From Fibrobacterota bacterium (GTDB lineage Bacteria > Fibrobacterota > Fibrobacteria > UBA11236), in assembly GCA_023249635.1 (NCBI GenBank), contig JAHFCH010000045.1:1-35669 (forward strand): DNA of 35,669 nucleotides, read 5' to 3'. The notes under the pieces are model-generated. The model was not told where the DNA came from, searched no databases, and was given only the letters and a program-made list of their open reading frames with translations. Below are positions 1-7,822 of this stretch, piece by piece (within the stretch, counting starts at the first letter, position 1; each line of letters begins with the position of its first letter). Made by a program: the position numbers and the translations under genes.

Positions 1-1
1 C

Positions 2-361
2 GCAGGCAAGGCGGATACGGCTTCCAACCTGCAGACCAACGCGCCGGGATTCCTGAATAAGGCCGCGGGGGATTTCCGCATCGGGGCCGCATCGCCCGCC
101 ATTGACAAGGGGACGGATGCGGGCAAGGCGGGCCCGGTGAGCCTGGCCGCGACCGGGCAATATCTGGCGGAAGCGGAGGCCATGGTCCGTCCCGTCAAGG
201 GTGTCCTCGATGTGGGCGCCTTCGAGTACGACCCCGGAGCGGCGATCCGCCCCCGTAACCCGTCCGCTTCGGTTACTGATGTGTTACCCGCGGGAATATG
301 GCGATGGGGCGGTTGGCGCGATGCCGAGGGAAGGCGTCAGATCCATCCGAACAAACGGTAG
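2..361 (+). CDS. C-terminus of a secreted right-handed beta-helix protein (partial)
   Basis: The reading frame is open from the left edge and ends at a TAG at 359-361, so only the last ~119 residues are seen. They carry the pattern FRIGAASPAIDKGTDAG followed ~40 residues later by DVGAFEY. This pair is typical of the end of parallel beta-helix proteins (pectate-lyase-like or choice-of-anchor Q), where each family member closes with SPAIDxG...DxGAxEY. Such proteins are usually secreted and bind or cleave polysaccharide, but no catalytic part is visible here. About 35 residues follow the DVGAFEY motif without a recognisable sorting signal. The end overlaps the convergent YdcF-family gene by 25 bases. 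Function beyond the fold is unknown. Confidence 0.7.
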   Translation, partial: AGKADTASNLQTNAPGFLNKAAGDFRIGAASPAIDKGTDAGKAGPVSLAATGQYLAEAEAMVRPVKGVLDVGAFEYDPGAAIRPRNPSASVTDVLPAGIWRWGGWRDAEGRRQIHPNKR

Positions 362-1113
362 GCCGCGTACCCCAGGTACTCGTGCAGCGCGTACCAGGTC
401 TCGTATAGGGACGCCTCTTCGGGCAACAACTGGATGAGCCTGAATTCCGAATCCCGGCTGGTATGGAAATCGGCCGGGGCCGGGTGGACCGTGAACCCCT
501 GCTTGCGGAACAGGGCGACGGCCCGGGGCATATGCGCCGCGCTCGTCACCAGGATGATTTCGGGCGCCAGCCCGGCCGCGGCGAATTTGCGCTTGACGCC
601 CAACGCATCCTCGCGGGTATTCCAGCTTTCGTCCGCCAGCATGATGTCGGCCGAATCCACCGCGAAGTATTCCCGCAGGATGCGGGCGTTGATGGAAGCT
701 TCCGATTGCTGCAAGTTCGTGTACAGGCGGATGACGCCCCCGGTGACCACGATGCGCGGCGCCAGGCCTTGATGGAACAGCAGGGATCCGTACAAGAGAC
801 GATCGCCGAAGAAGTTCGTCTCCGGGTGCAGCCGAGGCGGCGCCAACGGCACCCCCGCCCCGCCCAGAATCACGATGGCCTGGCTCTTGGGATAGGTTTC
901 CGCCTGGAGATAGCGGCTCTCGAGGCCGCGGAGCAGAATACGGCTCACCGGACTCAAAGCCCCCAGGTATAGCACGGAAAAGGAGAGCAGGGAGCAGGCG
1001 ATGGCCCGACGACGATGGCCGAGCCATCCGAAAATGGCCGCCAGCAGACTACCGAAGCAGGCCAGCCCCAGGGGAAAGCAAAGCAGGGGAATGAGCTTGG
1101 ATACCAGGAACAA
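337..1113 (-). CDS. YdcF family (DUF218) membrane protein
   Basis: The 258-residue protein begins with two hydrophobic segments (about 3-28 and 37-55), followed by a DUF218/YdcF domain. Family landmarks are VILGGAG at 81-87, ESWNTRED at 162-169 and TSAAHMPRA at 190-198. YdcF/SanA/ElyC proteins sit in the inner membrane and affect envelope or lipid-carrier metabolism; the chemistry is poorly defined. The ATG lies 9 bases after the stop of wecB, so it is probably the last gene of the operon Wza-like - wecB - ydcF-like, which ties it to the exopolysaccharide pathway. The 3' end overlaps the convergent beta-helix gene. Family assignment is firm, the precise role is not. Confidence 0.85.
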   Translation of the reverse strand: MFLVSKLIPLLCFPLGLACFGSLLAAIFGWLGHRRRAIACSLLSFSVLYLGALSPVSRILLRGLESRYLQAETYPKSQAIVILGGAGVPLAPPRLHPETNFFGDRLLYGSLLFHQGLAPRIVVTGGVIRLYTNLQQSEASINARILREYFAVDSADIMLADESWNTREDALGVKRKFAAAGLAPEIILVTSAAHMPRAVALFRKQGFTVHPAPADFHTSRDSEFRLIQLLPEEASLYETWYALHEYLGYAAYRLFGWI

Positions 1114-1122
1114 GGTCCCGAC

Positions 1123-2223
1123 TCAGGCCTGGAGGTATTTTTCGATCACGGCGACGATGCGCTCGCCGGCGTGGCCGTCCCAGCCTTCGGGCGTACCGCC
1201 CTTTTTCCACTTGCCGGCGAGGATGCGATCAGCCGCATCGATGATCTTGGCGGGATCATTGCCTACAACTTCGGAAGTGCCCACGTCCACGGTCACCGGC
1301 CGCTCGGTGTTGTTGCGCATGGTGATGCAGGGAATGCCCAGCACCGTGGTCTCTTCCTGCAAGCCGCCGGAATCGGTGAGGGCGAACAGGGATTGCTTGT
1401 TGAGCTTGAGCATCTGGTGGTAATCCAGGGGCTCGCAGACCTTGATGCCGGTCATGGCCTCGAAGCGGGGCCCGTAACCGAACTCGCGGATCATCTTGAC
1501 CGTGCGGGGATGGGCCGGGAACACGATGGGCAGCTTCTTCTGGATATGATCGAAAGCGCCCAGCAGTCCGCCCAGCACCCCTTTATCGTCCACGTTGGAC
1601 GGCCGGTGCATGGTAAGGAAGCAATATTGCTTCGGCTTCACGCCCATCTTTTCGAGGATGGGGTTGTCCTTGGAATGGTCCACGTTGTCGAGCAGCGTGT
1701 CGATCATGACGTTGCCGGCGTAGTGGACCGCCGAGGCGGGCGCGCCCATCTTGGCGAGATTGGCGTTGGCGTCCGGGTCGGTGGTGAAGAAGAGGTCGCA
1801 CAGCGCATCGGTCACTACGCGATTCACCTCTTCGGGCATCTGCATGTCCCAGGAGCGCAGGCCGGCTTCGACGTGGGCCACCGGTATCCATAGCTTCTTG
1901 GCCGAGATGGTGCAGGCCATGGTCGAATTCACGTCGCCCACCACCACCACCAGATCGGGTTTCTCGCGCTGGCACACCTTTTCGAATTCGACCATCACCT
2001 TGGCGGTCTGCTCGGCATGGGATCCCGATCCCACCCCGAGATCCACATCCGGCTTGGGGATATGCAGCAGGTCGAAGAACGACTTGGACATCTTCTCGTC
2101 GTAATGTTGGCCGGTATGCACCAGGTAAGGCGTGACCTTCCCGGATTTTGCCATGGCCTTGATGATAGGCGAGACCTTCATGAAATTCGGGCGCGCCCCG
2201 CAGACGAGGATGACTTTTTTCAT
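1123..2223 (-). CDS. wecB: UDP-N-acetylglucosamine 2-epimerase (non-hydrolysing)
   Basis: A 366-residue protein of normal family length. It interconverts UDP-GlcNAc and UDP-ManNAc in the cytoplasm, feeding capsule, exopolysaccharide or enterobacterial-common-antigen-type glycans. Visible motifs are GARPNFMK at 9-16, HTGQHYD at 36-42, VVGDVNST around 95-101 (D97), HVEAGLRS at 117-124 (E119), PEEVNR at 130-135, MHRPSNVD near 207 and LTDSGGLQEE in the C-terminal nucleotide-binding half. The MHRPSNVD version of the usual HRREN motif is common outside enterics. The ATG at 2223 is preceded by an AGGAAA ribosome-binding site. The gene lies 18 bases downstream of the Wza-like export gene and 9 bases before the YdcF-like gene, indicating one operon. 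wecB genes are frequent in XrtA/PEP-CTERM exopolysaccharide loci. Confidence 0.93.
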   Translation of the reverse strand: MKKVILVCGARPNFMKVSPIIKAMAKSGKVTPYLVHTGQHYDEKMSKSFFDLLHIPKPDVDLGVGSGSHAEQTAKVMVEFEKVCQREKPDLVVVVGDVNSTMACTISAKKLWIPVAHVEAGLRSWDMQMPEEVNRVVTDALCDLFFTTDPDANANLAKMGAPASAVHYAGNVMIDTLLDNVDHSKDNPILEKMGVKPKQYCFLTMHRPSNVDDKGVLGGLLGAFDHIQKKLPIVFPAHPRTVKMIREFGYGPRFEAMTGIKVCEPLDYHQMLKLNKQSLFALTDSGGLQEETTVLGIPCITMRNNTERPVTVDVGTSEVVGNDPAKIIDAADRILAGKWKKGGTPEGWDGHAGERIVAVIEKYLQA

Positions 2224-2241
2224 GGATTTCCTAGCCGCCCG

Positions 2242-2922
2242 TCATTTCTGTTTCTGGAATACTTCGTAGGTGATGTACAGGGTCGCGAAACCGGTGATGA
2301 CCCCGGCCAATTGCGCGGTCACGCCTATGGTTTCCTTGACCCAGTACCAGGCTCCCGTATTGTCGCGCGGCACCGGCACCACGATGATGTCGCCGGACTT
2401 GAAGCCGGCATTGGCGAGGGTACGGCCCTGGGAATACATGTCGAGGAAGGGGATATCCGTTTCGGAGGCGCCGCGCCAGACCTTGATTTTCCCCAGGGTG
2501 CGCTCGCCTGCGATGCCGCCGGCCATGCGCGCCGCTTCCCACACCGTGGTGGTGGGGGGAACGTAATACTGCCCTTGCTTGGCCCAATGTCCGAGCATGG
2601 TAATGCGCATCGCCGGGGAAACCTTGATGTGCGTATCCTTCAGGTAGTTGGCCAGGCGTTCGGCCAGGTAGCTTTCAACCTCTTCCTGGGTCTTGCCGTC
2701 CACGAGGATGCGGCCGACCACGGGCAGATCGGCGTAGCCGGAAGAGTCGATGGGATAGCCGCCGCGGATGAGGCCGGCGGTGTCCAACGGGATCTCCACG
2801 GTGAGCGCTGCGCCGGCGGAGAACGTCTCCTCACGGGGCTGGGTTTGCAGGGCTGCTGCACCGGCCAGCGGTGGCAGTGCAAAAAGAACCGACAGGACAA
2901 AGGCGGGATGGATGCGGGGCAT
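2242..2922 (-). CDS. Wza-like polysaccharide biosynthesis/export protein
   Basis: 226 residues with an N-terminal signal peptide (hydrophobic 8-24, AGAA cleavage region) and no lipobox cysteine, unlike classical Wza. A Poly_export domain follows, with DSSGYADLPVVGRI at 59-72 and an assembly-like helix TQEEVESYLAERLANYL. Next is an SLBB-like segment with VPPTTTVWEAARMAGGI at 121-137 and FKSGDIIVVP at 174-183. A hydrophobic segment near 196-217 may be the outer-membrane helix or an anchor. These proteins form the periplasmic/outer-membrane channel for exopolysaccharide. It is short compared with Wza (~360-380 residues), as in many exosortase-associated export proteins. It is the first gene of the operon with wecB and ydcF-like and is divergent from the FemAB gene. 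A 13-base odd palindrome (gctaaatattagc, 2933-2945) sits just upstream. Confidence 0.88.
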   Translation of the reverse strand: MPRIHPAFVLSVLFALPPLAGAAALQTQPREETFSAGAALTVEIPLDTAGLIRGGYPIDSSGYADLPVVGRILVDGKTQEEVESYLAERLANYLKDTHIKVSPAMRITMLGHWAKQGQYYVPPTTTVWEAARMAGGIAGERTLGKIKVWRGASETDIPFLDMYSQGRTLANAGFKSGDIIVVPVPRDNTGAWYWVKETIGVTAQLAGVITGFATLYITYEVFQKQK

Positions 2923-3033
2923 GGCCGCAAAAGCTAAATATTAGCGTAAGCAACGCCAATGCGGCCGCGTGTTACGCCCTTTCCTAATCCAGCCTCTATT
3001 ATTCAATTTCATCTCCTTTGCATCCGAGGAACC

Positions 3034-4077
3034 GTGCCTACCCAGATCTGGACCCCTGCTTCCCCTTTATCGCCTGCCGACGCCGCGGCCTGGGACGATT
3101 ACGCGCGTAATCATGCCGGCGGCACGGTTTTCCACTCCACCGTATGGCTGGGCATCCTCGATAAGAGCTATCGCCGCCCCTACCACCATATCGCGGTAAA
3201 GGAAGACGGCCGCATCAAAGGCATCCTCAGCCTGTACCAGGTACGCAGCCTTTCGGGCAAGAAAAGCCTGTACTCGCTGCCTTTCACCGCTTACGGCGGC
3301 ATGCTCGTCGACGACGCCACCGTCGCCAAGACCCTGCATGACGCCGCGCTGGAATTGGCCCGCCGCGAGGGCGCCGGCATGGTGCACCTGCGCAATACCG
3401 TCCCTTCCGGTCTGGGATTGCCGGGAATGGATCTCAACGTGCAGTTCTCCAAGCCCCTGCCCGAAACCGAAGAAGCCTGCCTGGAGTCGATTCCGCGCAA
3501 GTCGCGCGCCACCGTGCGCAAGGCCATCTCGAACCATGGGCTCAGCTACCAGGTCAACCGCGACGTGGATCTGCTCTGGCACCTGCATGCCGTGAACCTC
3601 AAGAAGCTGGGCACCCCCGTGTTCCCCAAATCCTTCTTCCGCATCATCATGGACGCCATGGGTGACGCGGCCGACATCCTTTTCGTCATGCATAAGGGCA
3701 AGGCCGTGACCGGCGTGATGAACGTCTACTTCCGCGACGTGTGCAATCCCTATTTCTCCGGATCGCTGCCCGAATCCAACGCCACCGGCGCCAACAATTA
3801 CATGTACTACGCGCTGATGTGCCACGGGCTCAAGCGCGGCAGCAAGCAATTCGATTTCGGCAAGAGCCGGCGCGGCAGCGGCTCCTTCGATTTCAAGAAG
3901 AACATGGGATTCGAGCCCAAGGCGCTGCCCTTCGAGTTCATCTTCAATACCCGCAGCGAATTGCCCAGCTTCAATCCTTCCAACCCCAAGCTCTCGGTGT
4001 TGCTCGAGGTATGGTCGCGCCAACCGCTATGGACCTCGAAGATTGCGGGACCGATGCTGAACAGGTTTCTGCCCTGA
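3034..4077 (+). CDS. FemAB-like XrtA/PEP-CTERM system-associated protein
   Basis: The protein matches the TIGR03019-type FemAB/GNAT-fold family linked to exosortase A loci. Recognisable stretches are FHSTVWLGILDKSYRRPYHH near the N-terminus, the central PRKSRATVRKA and the C-terminal KQFDFGKSRRGSGSFDFKKN. FemAB-like enzymes transfer aminoacyl or acyl groups to envelope or glycan acceptors; the substrate of this branch is not known. An in-frame ATG at 2959 would add 25 residues that look uncharacteristic, so the GTG at 3034 (GAGGA just upstream, 3 bases away) is preferred, giving 347 residues. The stop is 17 bases before the next gene's start, so it is co-transcribed with the TIGR03087-type glycosyltransferase. 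A second FemAB-like gene lies at 10353-11474. Confidence 0.85.
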   Translation: MPTQIWTPASPLSPADAAAWDDYARNHAGGTVFHSTVWLGILDKSYRRPYHHIAVKEDGRIKGILSLYQVRSLSGKKSLYSLPFTAYGGMLVDDATVAKTLHDAALELARREGAGMVHLRNTVPSGLGLPGMDLNVQFSKPLPETEEACLESIPRKSRATVRKAISNHGLSYQVNRDVDLLWHLHAVNLKKLGTPVFPKSFFRIIMDAMGDAADILFVMHKGKAVTGVMNVYFRDVCNPYFSGSLPESNATGANNYMYYALMCHGLKRGSKQFDFGKSRRGSGSFDFKKNMGFEPKALPFEFIFNTRSELPSFNPSNPKLSVLLEVWSRQPLWTSKIAGPMLNRFLP

Positions 4078-4094
4078 CCGGCCATATCCCTTCC

Positions 4095-5288
4095 ATGCGC
4101 CTCCTCTACATCGCCCATCGCATCCCTTATCCGCCCAACAAGGGCGACAAGATCCGTTCCTACAACGAGGTGCTGTTCCTGTCGAAGCGTTTCGATGTCG
4201 ACCTGGTGTGCTTCCTGGAAAGCAGCGAGGACGCCAAGCATCTGCGCACCCTGCAGGGCCTGTGCCGCACGGCCACGGGTTTCCTGCGCGGGCCCTTGCT
4301 CAAGGGCATGCGCCTGTTGGGCGGTTTCCTGCGCGGGCGCCCGTTGAGCGTGGCCCTGTACGATCACGCGGGCATGCGCCGCAAGATCAAGCGCCTCATC
4401 CGCGAGCATAACTACGAACGCATCGTGGTATTCTCGGGGCAGATGGCCCAGTACATCCCGGCGGAAATGCTGCCGCGCACCGCCATCGATTTCTGCGACG
4501 TCGACTCGCACAAGTGGGAGAATTACGCCGACAGGCTTCCCTGGTACGCGTCCTGGTTCTACCGCCTCGAGGCCGGCCGCCTTTTCGACTTCGAAAACGA
4601 AGCCAGCCATGCCGCCCTCTCCTCCATATTCATCACGCCTGCCGAGCTGAAGATCTTCACCGACCTGGGCGGACGCGGCAGGCTGCTCACCCTGGGTAAC
4701 GGCGTGGATACGGGGTTCTTCGTTCCCACCAGCGCCCCCATGGAACCCGGGCGCATCCTGTTCACCGGTGCCATGGATTATTTCCCCAATGAAGAAGGCG
4801 TGGCCTGGTTCGCCAAGGAAGTATTCCCTTTGGTGCGCAAAACCTTTCCCGCCGCGCGCTTCGTGATCGCGGGCAGCAACCCCACCCTCAAGGTGAGGAA
4901 CCTCGCGCGTATGGACGGCGTGGATGTGACCGGTTTCGTAAAGGATATGCGTGAAGAGCAGTCCAAGGCCAATATCGTGGTGGTGCCCTTGCGCATCGCC
5001 CGCGGCATGCAGAACAAGGTGCTGGAGGCCATGGCTTGCGGCAAGGCCGTGGTGGTTGGACGCGCGGCCATGGGCGGCATCCACGCCGTGCACGGCCGCG
5101 ATCTGTTCGTGGCCGAAACGCCTGAGGAATTCCGCGTCTGCCTGGCGAAACTGCTGGGCGATCCCCTGCTGGTGGAAACCATGGGCCAGGCGGCCCGCCG
5201 CTATATCGAGGCGAACCTATCCTGGGATGCGAATCTCGAGCATGGTTTGATGCCGCTCTTGGCGGCAGGGGAACTAAGACAGGTTTAA
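4095..5288 (+). CDS. TIGR03087-type PEP-CTERM/XrtA-associated glycosyltransferase
   Basis: 397 residues, GT4-like two-domain glycosyltransferase. The N-terminus MRLLYIAHRIPYPPNKGDKI is the hallmark of the TIGR03087 (stp1) family found with exosortase A loci. The C-terminal Rossmann half contains LTLGNGVD, ILFTGAMDYFPNEEGVAWF, FVIAGSNP and NKVLEAMACGKAVV (nucleotide-sugar-binding E-x7-E region). It should add a sugar to the exopolysaccharide repeat unit in the cytoplasm; donor and linkage cannot be read. The frame is open much further upstream (from 3741), but that part overlaps the FemAB gene out of frame. The ATG at 4095 starts exactly at the conserved N-terminus. It lies 17 bases after FemAB and converges on the PEP-CTERM gene. 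Confidence 0.9.
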   Translation: MRLLYIAHRIPYPPNKGDKIRSYNEVLFLSKRFDVDLVCFLESSEDAKHLRTLQGLCRTATGFLRGPLLKGMRLLGGFLRGRPLSVALYDHAGMRRKIKRLIREHNYERIVVFSGQMAQYIPAEMLPRTAIDFCDVDSHKWENYADRLPWYASWFYRLEAGRLFDFENEASHAALSSIFITPAELKIFTDLGGRGRLLTLGNGVDTGFFVPTSAPMEPGRILFTGAMDYFPNEEGVAWFAKEVFPLVRKTFPAARFVIAGSNPTLKVRNLARMDGVDVTGFVKDMREEQSKANIVVVPLRIARGMQNKVLEAMACGKAVVVGRAAMGGIHAVHGRDLFVAETPEEFRVCLAKLLGDPLLVETMGQAARRYIEANLSWDANLEHGLMPLLAAGELRQV

Positions 5289-5331
5289 GGTCTAAGGTTT
5301 AAGGAGGGATGAATGTTCAGCCCTTAGACCT
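5287..5331. terminator. Inverted repeat between convergent genes, possible bidirectional terminator
   Basis: The 10-base arm aggtctaagg (5288-5297) is repeated inverted as ccttagacct (5322-5331), with a 24-base spacer. It lies in the 45-base gap between two convergent stop codons and overlaps the glycosyltransferase TAA. The sequence also contains repeated taagg units. There is no strong T-run, so factor-independent termination is only suggested by position. Confidence 0.4.
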
Positions 5332-5333
5332 CT

Positions 5334-5849
5334 TCAAGACCGCGCCAAAAACCGCGCGGCCAGCAATCCCAGCACACCGGCTCCAACCAACGCCAAGGTT
5401 CCCGGCTCGGGTACTGCCGGGGGTGTCGGGTCGGGGAGCCGGTCGTGCGGATTGCTGGCTGCGATGTCCGTCTCCGATTCATCCTCGTCCGGATCGGGTT
5501 CGTCCGGATCGATGCGGGGAAGCTGGGACGGAACCTCATGGTGCCAATCGCGCGGGCAGGGATAATCGTGGTCCAGCGAGGGTAGACCGGGTTTGTTGTC
5601 GGCCAAGGTATGCGTGCGGCGGGCGTACTCTTCCAGCAGGCCGCGCAGATCGCGGGCGTTGCTTGCGAAGGCGCCATGGCCACGGGACCATCCGTGACCG
5701 GGGACATGGGCCGCCCAGCCCTGGCCCAGGTTGTTGCCGTAGGTGGGTCCAAAAGCGTGGCCCTGATGGATCAAGTCGGCGCGGACGCCGGCGGCCAAAA
5801 CGAGCCCTAAGGCACAGGCTTTGATCAGGGAGAGATTCTGGGTTCGCAT
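5334..5849 (-). CDS. PEP-CTERM sorting domain protein (small secreted)
   Basis: 171 residues with all three parts of an exosortase substrate. There is an N-terminal signal peptide (hydrophobic 8-22), a soluble middle, and a C-terminal tripartite signal: VPEPGT at 146-151, a transmembrane stretch 152-167 and a basic end (R166, R170). The middle is rich in His, Gly and Pro (about 29-60), then strongly acidic around 114-127. No enzyme domain is recognised, so it is probably a matrix or surface protein anchored or released through exosortase/EpsH-type processing. A GAAGAAGGA ribosome-binding site precedes the ATG. It lies 44 bases after the stop of the dehydrogenase-like gene on the same strand and faces the XrtA-associated glycosyltransferase, consistent with being a client of this locus. 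Confidence 0.85.
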   Translation of the reverse strand: MRTQNLSLIKACALGLVLAAGVRADLIHQGHAFGPTYGNNLGQGWAAHVPGHGWSRGHGAFASNARDLRGLLEEYARRTHTLADNKPGLPSLDHDYPCPRDWHHEVPSQLPRIDPDEPDPDEDESETDIAASNPHDRLPDPTPPAVPEPGTLALVGAGVLGLLAARFLARS

Positions 5850-5893
5850 ATTCCGGTATCCTTCTTCGCTACCCCTTTAATATGTCCAATCCA

Positions 5894-7672
5894 TCATGGC
5901 GCCGCAGTGATGGCGCTCACGGACCGCCCCACCCCGGGAAGGGTGACTGTGATCAGGCGCACACCACCCTGTTCCGCCTTCCCTAAAGCATACGCCTGGG
6001 GGCCGATGCCGCGCCAGGTCCGCAATTCCCGGCCTTCCAGGTCGAGCAGGCGCACGGTATGCGGCCCCGGTTCTTCGATTTCAACGGTCGAGGACAAGAA
6101 GCGTATCCGCAGTCGCGGACCCGCCTGAGAGCGATGCAAGGCGGATTGGACGCCGGGACGGCAAACTCCGGTGTACTCGATGCGGCCGATATTGGTTTGC
6201 AGGGAAGGCAGATGCCAGCCCGGTCCGTAATCCACCACGTACAAGGCTCCATCGCCGCCCTGCTGCAGATCCAAGGGCCGCTCCATCTTCTGCTCGGTCA
6301 CCAACATGGCCGAATCGGTGAGGTACGCTCCGGTTGCATCGAGCTCGAAGATGCGTACGCCCCCGACGCGATCGGTTACGAACCAAGCCTTGTCGAAATG
6401 GGGCGGCAGCTTCACGGGAGAAGGCGATTGGGAATCGTAGTGGTAAATCGGACCCACGGTGGGATGATTGCCCACGATGAACCCGTTGTTGAGGTAGGCG
6501 CTATAGGCGTACAGGGGCGTATCCGAAGGCGGCAATTCCTTGGGTCCCTGGTTCCATACCGAAGCGTTCATCGGGGCCTTGGGATCAAGTTTCGCCGCCG
6601 CCCACGGTTCCATGTCCCCCAACAGGTATTCGTTCTTGCCGGACCAGTAGGGGTAACCGCCATAAGACGGGTGGCTCACCAGGTTGTCCTCCTCGATGCG
6701 CGTGAGGCCCATGCGATTGGGCCCGAACTCGCCCCAGGCCACCAGGTTGCGGGTGGGATCGACGGCCAGGGAGTACGGATTGCGCACGCCCTTCACGTAG
6801 ATCTCGGGTTTTACCTTGGCGGTATCGGCGTAGGCATCGGCCACGGGGGCGTTACCGGCGCTACGGAACTTGGCGGAAAAATACTCGGCGAAATTCCCCT
6901 TGGGGATGGAATACCCGCGGGGGGAATCGTCCGGATGGATGCGCAGGATGGCGCCGCGCAACGAAGCCAGGTTCGAGGCGGTATACTCGGCGCTGAAATC
7001 GCGATAGCGCTCGTTCACGGAAGGCGAGAGCTCGCTGTTGGCGCCCACGGCTATCAGCAGGTTGCCTTCGCCGTCGAACACCATGCCGCTCCCTCCCAGC
7101 ACGATGGCCTGCTTATGGGTATGCTCGCGCACGAAGGGGATTTCCAGGATCACCTTTTCCGATTTCATGTCGAGGGAATCGCCCTTCACCTCGAAGCGGG
7201 CGATGCGGTAGACTTCCTTGAGCCACGGTTCGTAGCGGAGATACAGCCAATGGTTCTCGTGGAAGCGCGGATCGAGGGCGATGGCCTCCAGGCCCGCCTC
7301 GGTATCGCCCGTGCTGTCGATTTTGTCCGGCGAATCGGTCCAGGTATCCAAGAACGCGAGTTGCGTCACGGTATTGTCGGCCGCATTCCAACGCTTCACC
7401 TTGCCGTGGCGCTCCACGAAGTAGATATCGGTTTTGCCGTCGGTGCGGGTATCCAGGGCGAGCTTGAGCGGCTCGGCCAGGGTGCTGTCATTGTCCCGGG
7501 TCACCACCTTGACGTAGCGGAATTCCTGGGGCTTCCAGTCCGGGCAATCGGCGGAAGCGAAGCGCGCCAGCGCCGGCTGGGCGGAGAGCGCCAACAACGC
7601 CAGGACCAGGCATGGGATGGGCCCCGCTACCGGATGGGCGCGAAAAAAGGCTTGCAGCTTGGCTACGGACAT
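5894..7672 (-). CDS. Secreted glucose/sorbosone dehydrogenase-like beta-propeller protein
   Basis: 592 residues with a signal peptide (hydrophobic about 18-35, ending QPALA). The GSDH-type beta-propeller shows EPLKLALDTR, FVERHGKVKRW, GLEAIALDPRF, GGSGMVFDGEGNLLIAVG, VKGVRNPYSLAVDP and a late DGALYVVDYG. PQQ-dependent soluble sugar dehydrogenases and many non-enzymatic relatives share this fold; PQQ binding cannot be confirmed here. The last ~75 residues look like a separate small beta-sandwich (HTVRLLDLEGREL, then GVRLITVTLPG), similar in pattern to C-terminal secretion or FlgD-like domains of Bacteroidetes/Fibrobacter-type secreted proteins. It precedes the PEP-CTERM gene by 44 bases, so the two may be co-transcribed. 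Likely periplasmic or extracellular sugar-binding or oxidising role. Confidence 0.8.
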   Translation of the reverse strand: MSVAKLQAFFRAHPVAGPIPCLVLALLALSAQPALARFASADCPDWKPQEFRYVKVVTRDNDSTLAEPLKLALDTRTDGKTDIYFVERHGKVKRWNAADNTVTQLAFLDTWTDSPDKIDSTGDTEAGLEAIALDPRFHENHWLYLRYEPWLKEVYRIARFEVKGDSLDMKSEKVILEIPFVREHTHKQAIVLGGSGMVFDGEGNLLIAVGANSELSPSVNERYRDFSAEYTASNLASLRGAILRIHPDDSPRGYSIPKGNFAEYFSAKFRSAGNAPVADAYADTAKVKPEIYVKGVRNPYSLAVDPTRNLVAWGEFGPNRMGLTRIEEDNLVSHPSYGGYPYWSGKNEYLLGDMEPWAAAKLDPKAPMNASVWNQGPKELPPSDTPLYAYSAYLNNGFIVGNHPTVGPIYHYDSQSPSPVKLPPHFDKAWFVTDRVGGVRIFELDATGAYLTDSAMLVTEQKMERPLDLQQGGDGALYVVDYGPGWHLPSLQTNIGRIEYTGVCRPGVQSALHRSQAGPRLRIRFLSSTVEIEEPGPHTVRLLDLEGRELRTWRGIGPQAYALGKAEQGGVRLITVTLPGVGRSVSAITAAP

Positions 7673-7822
7673 GACTCTCCCCCTGCCCTTCCTGCATCCG
7701 GAAGGGCCTCCAGGTTTTCCGATCGACGGGGCCTCGCAAGGAACCGCCGGTTTTTTTGACGCAAGAGGCGTTAGAGGGAAAATACGCTTTGACGGATGGG
7801 GAGCAAAAGAAATCGACGGACG

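Noticed and set aside
1015-1893. Plus-strand open frame opposite wecB and ydcF-like
   Set aside because: It is a mirror frame of well-supported genes and has no ribosome-binding site or domain.
3741-4094. N-terminal extension of the TIGR03087-type glycosyltransferase
   Set aside because: The frame is open, but it overlaps the FemAB gene and the residues do not resemble the family, which starts at MRLLYIAHRIPYP.
6059-7759. Long plus-strand open frame (566 codons) opposite the dehydrogenase-like gene
   Set aside because: It is antisense to a protein with clear domain motifs; its sequence is His/Gly/Arg/Ala-rich with no recognisable motif, as expected from GC-rich shadow frames.
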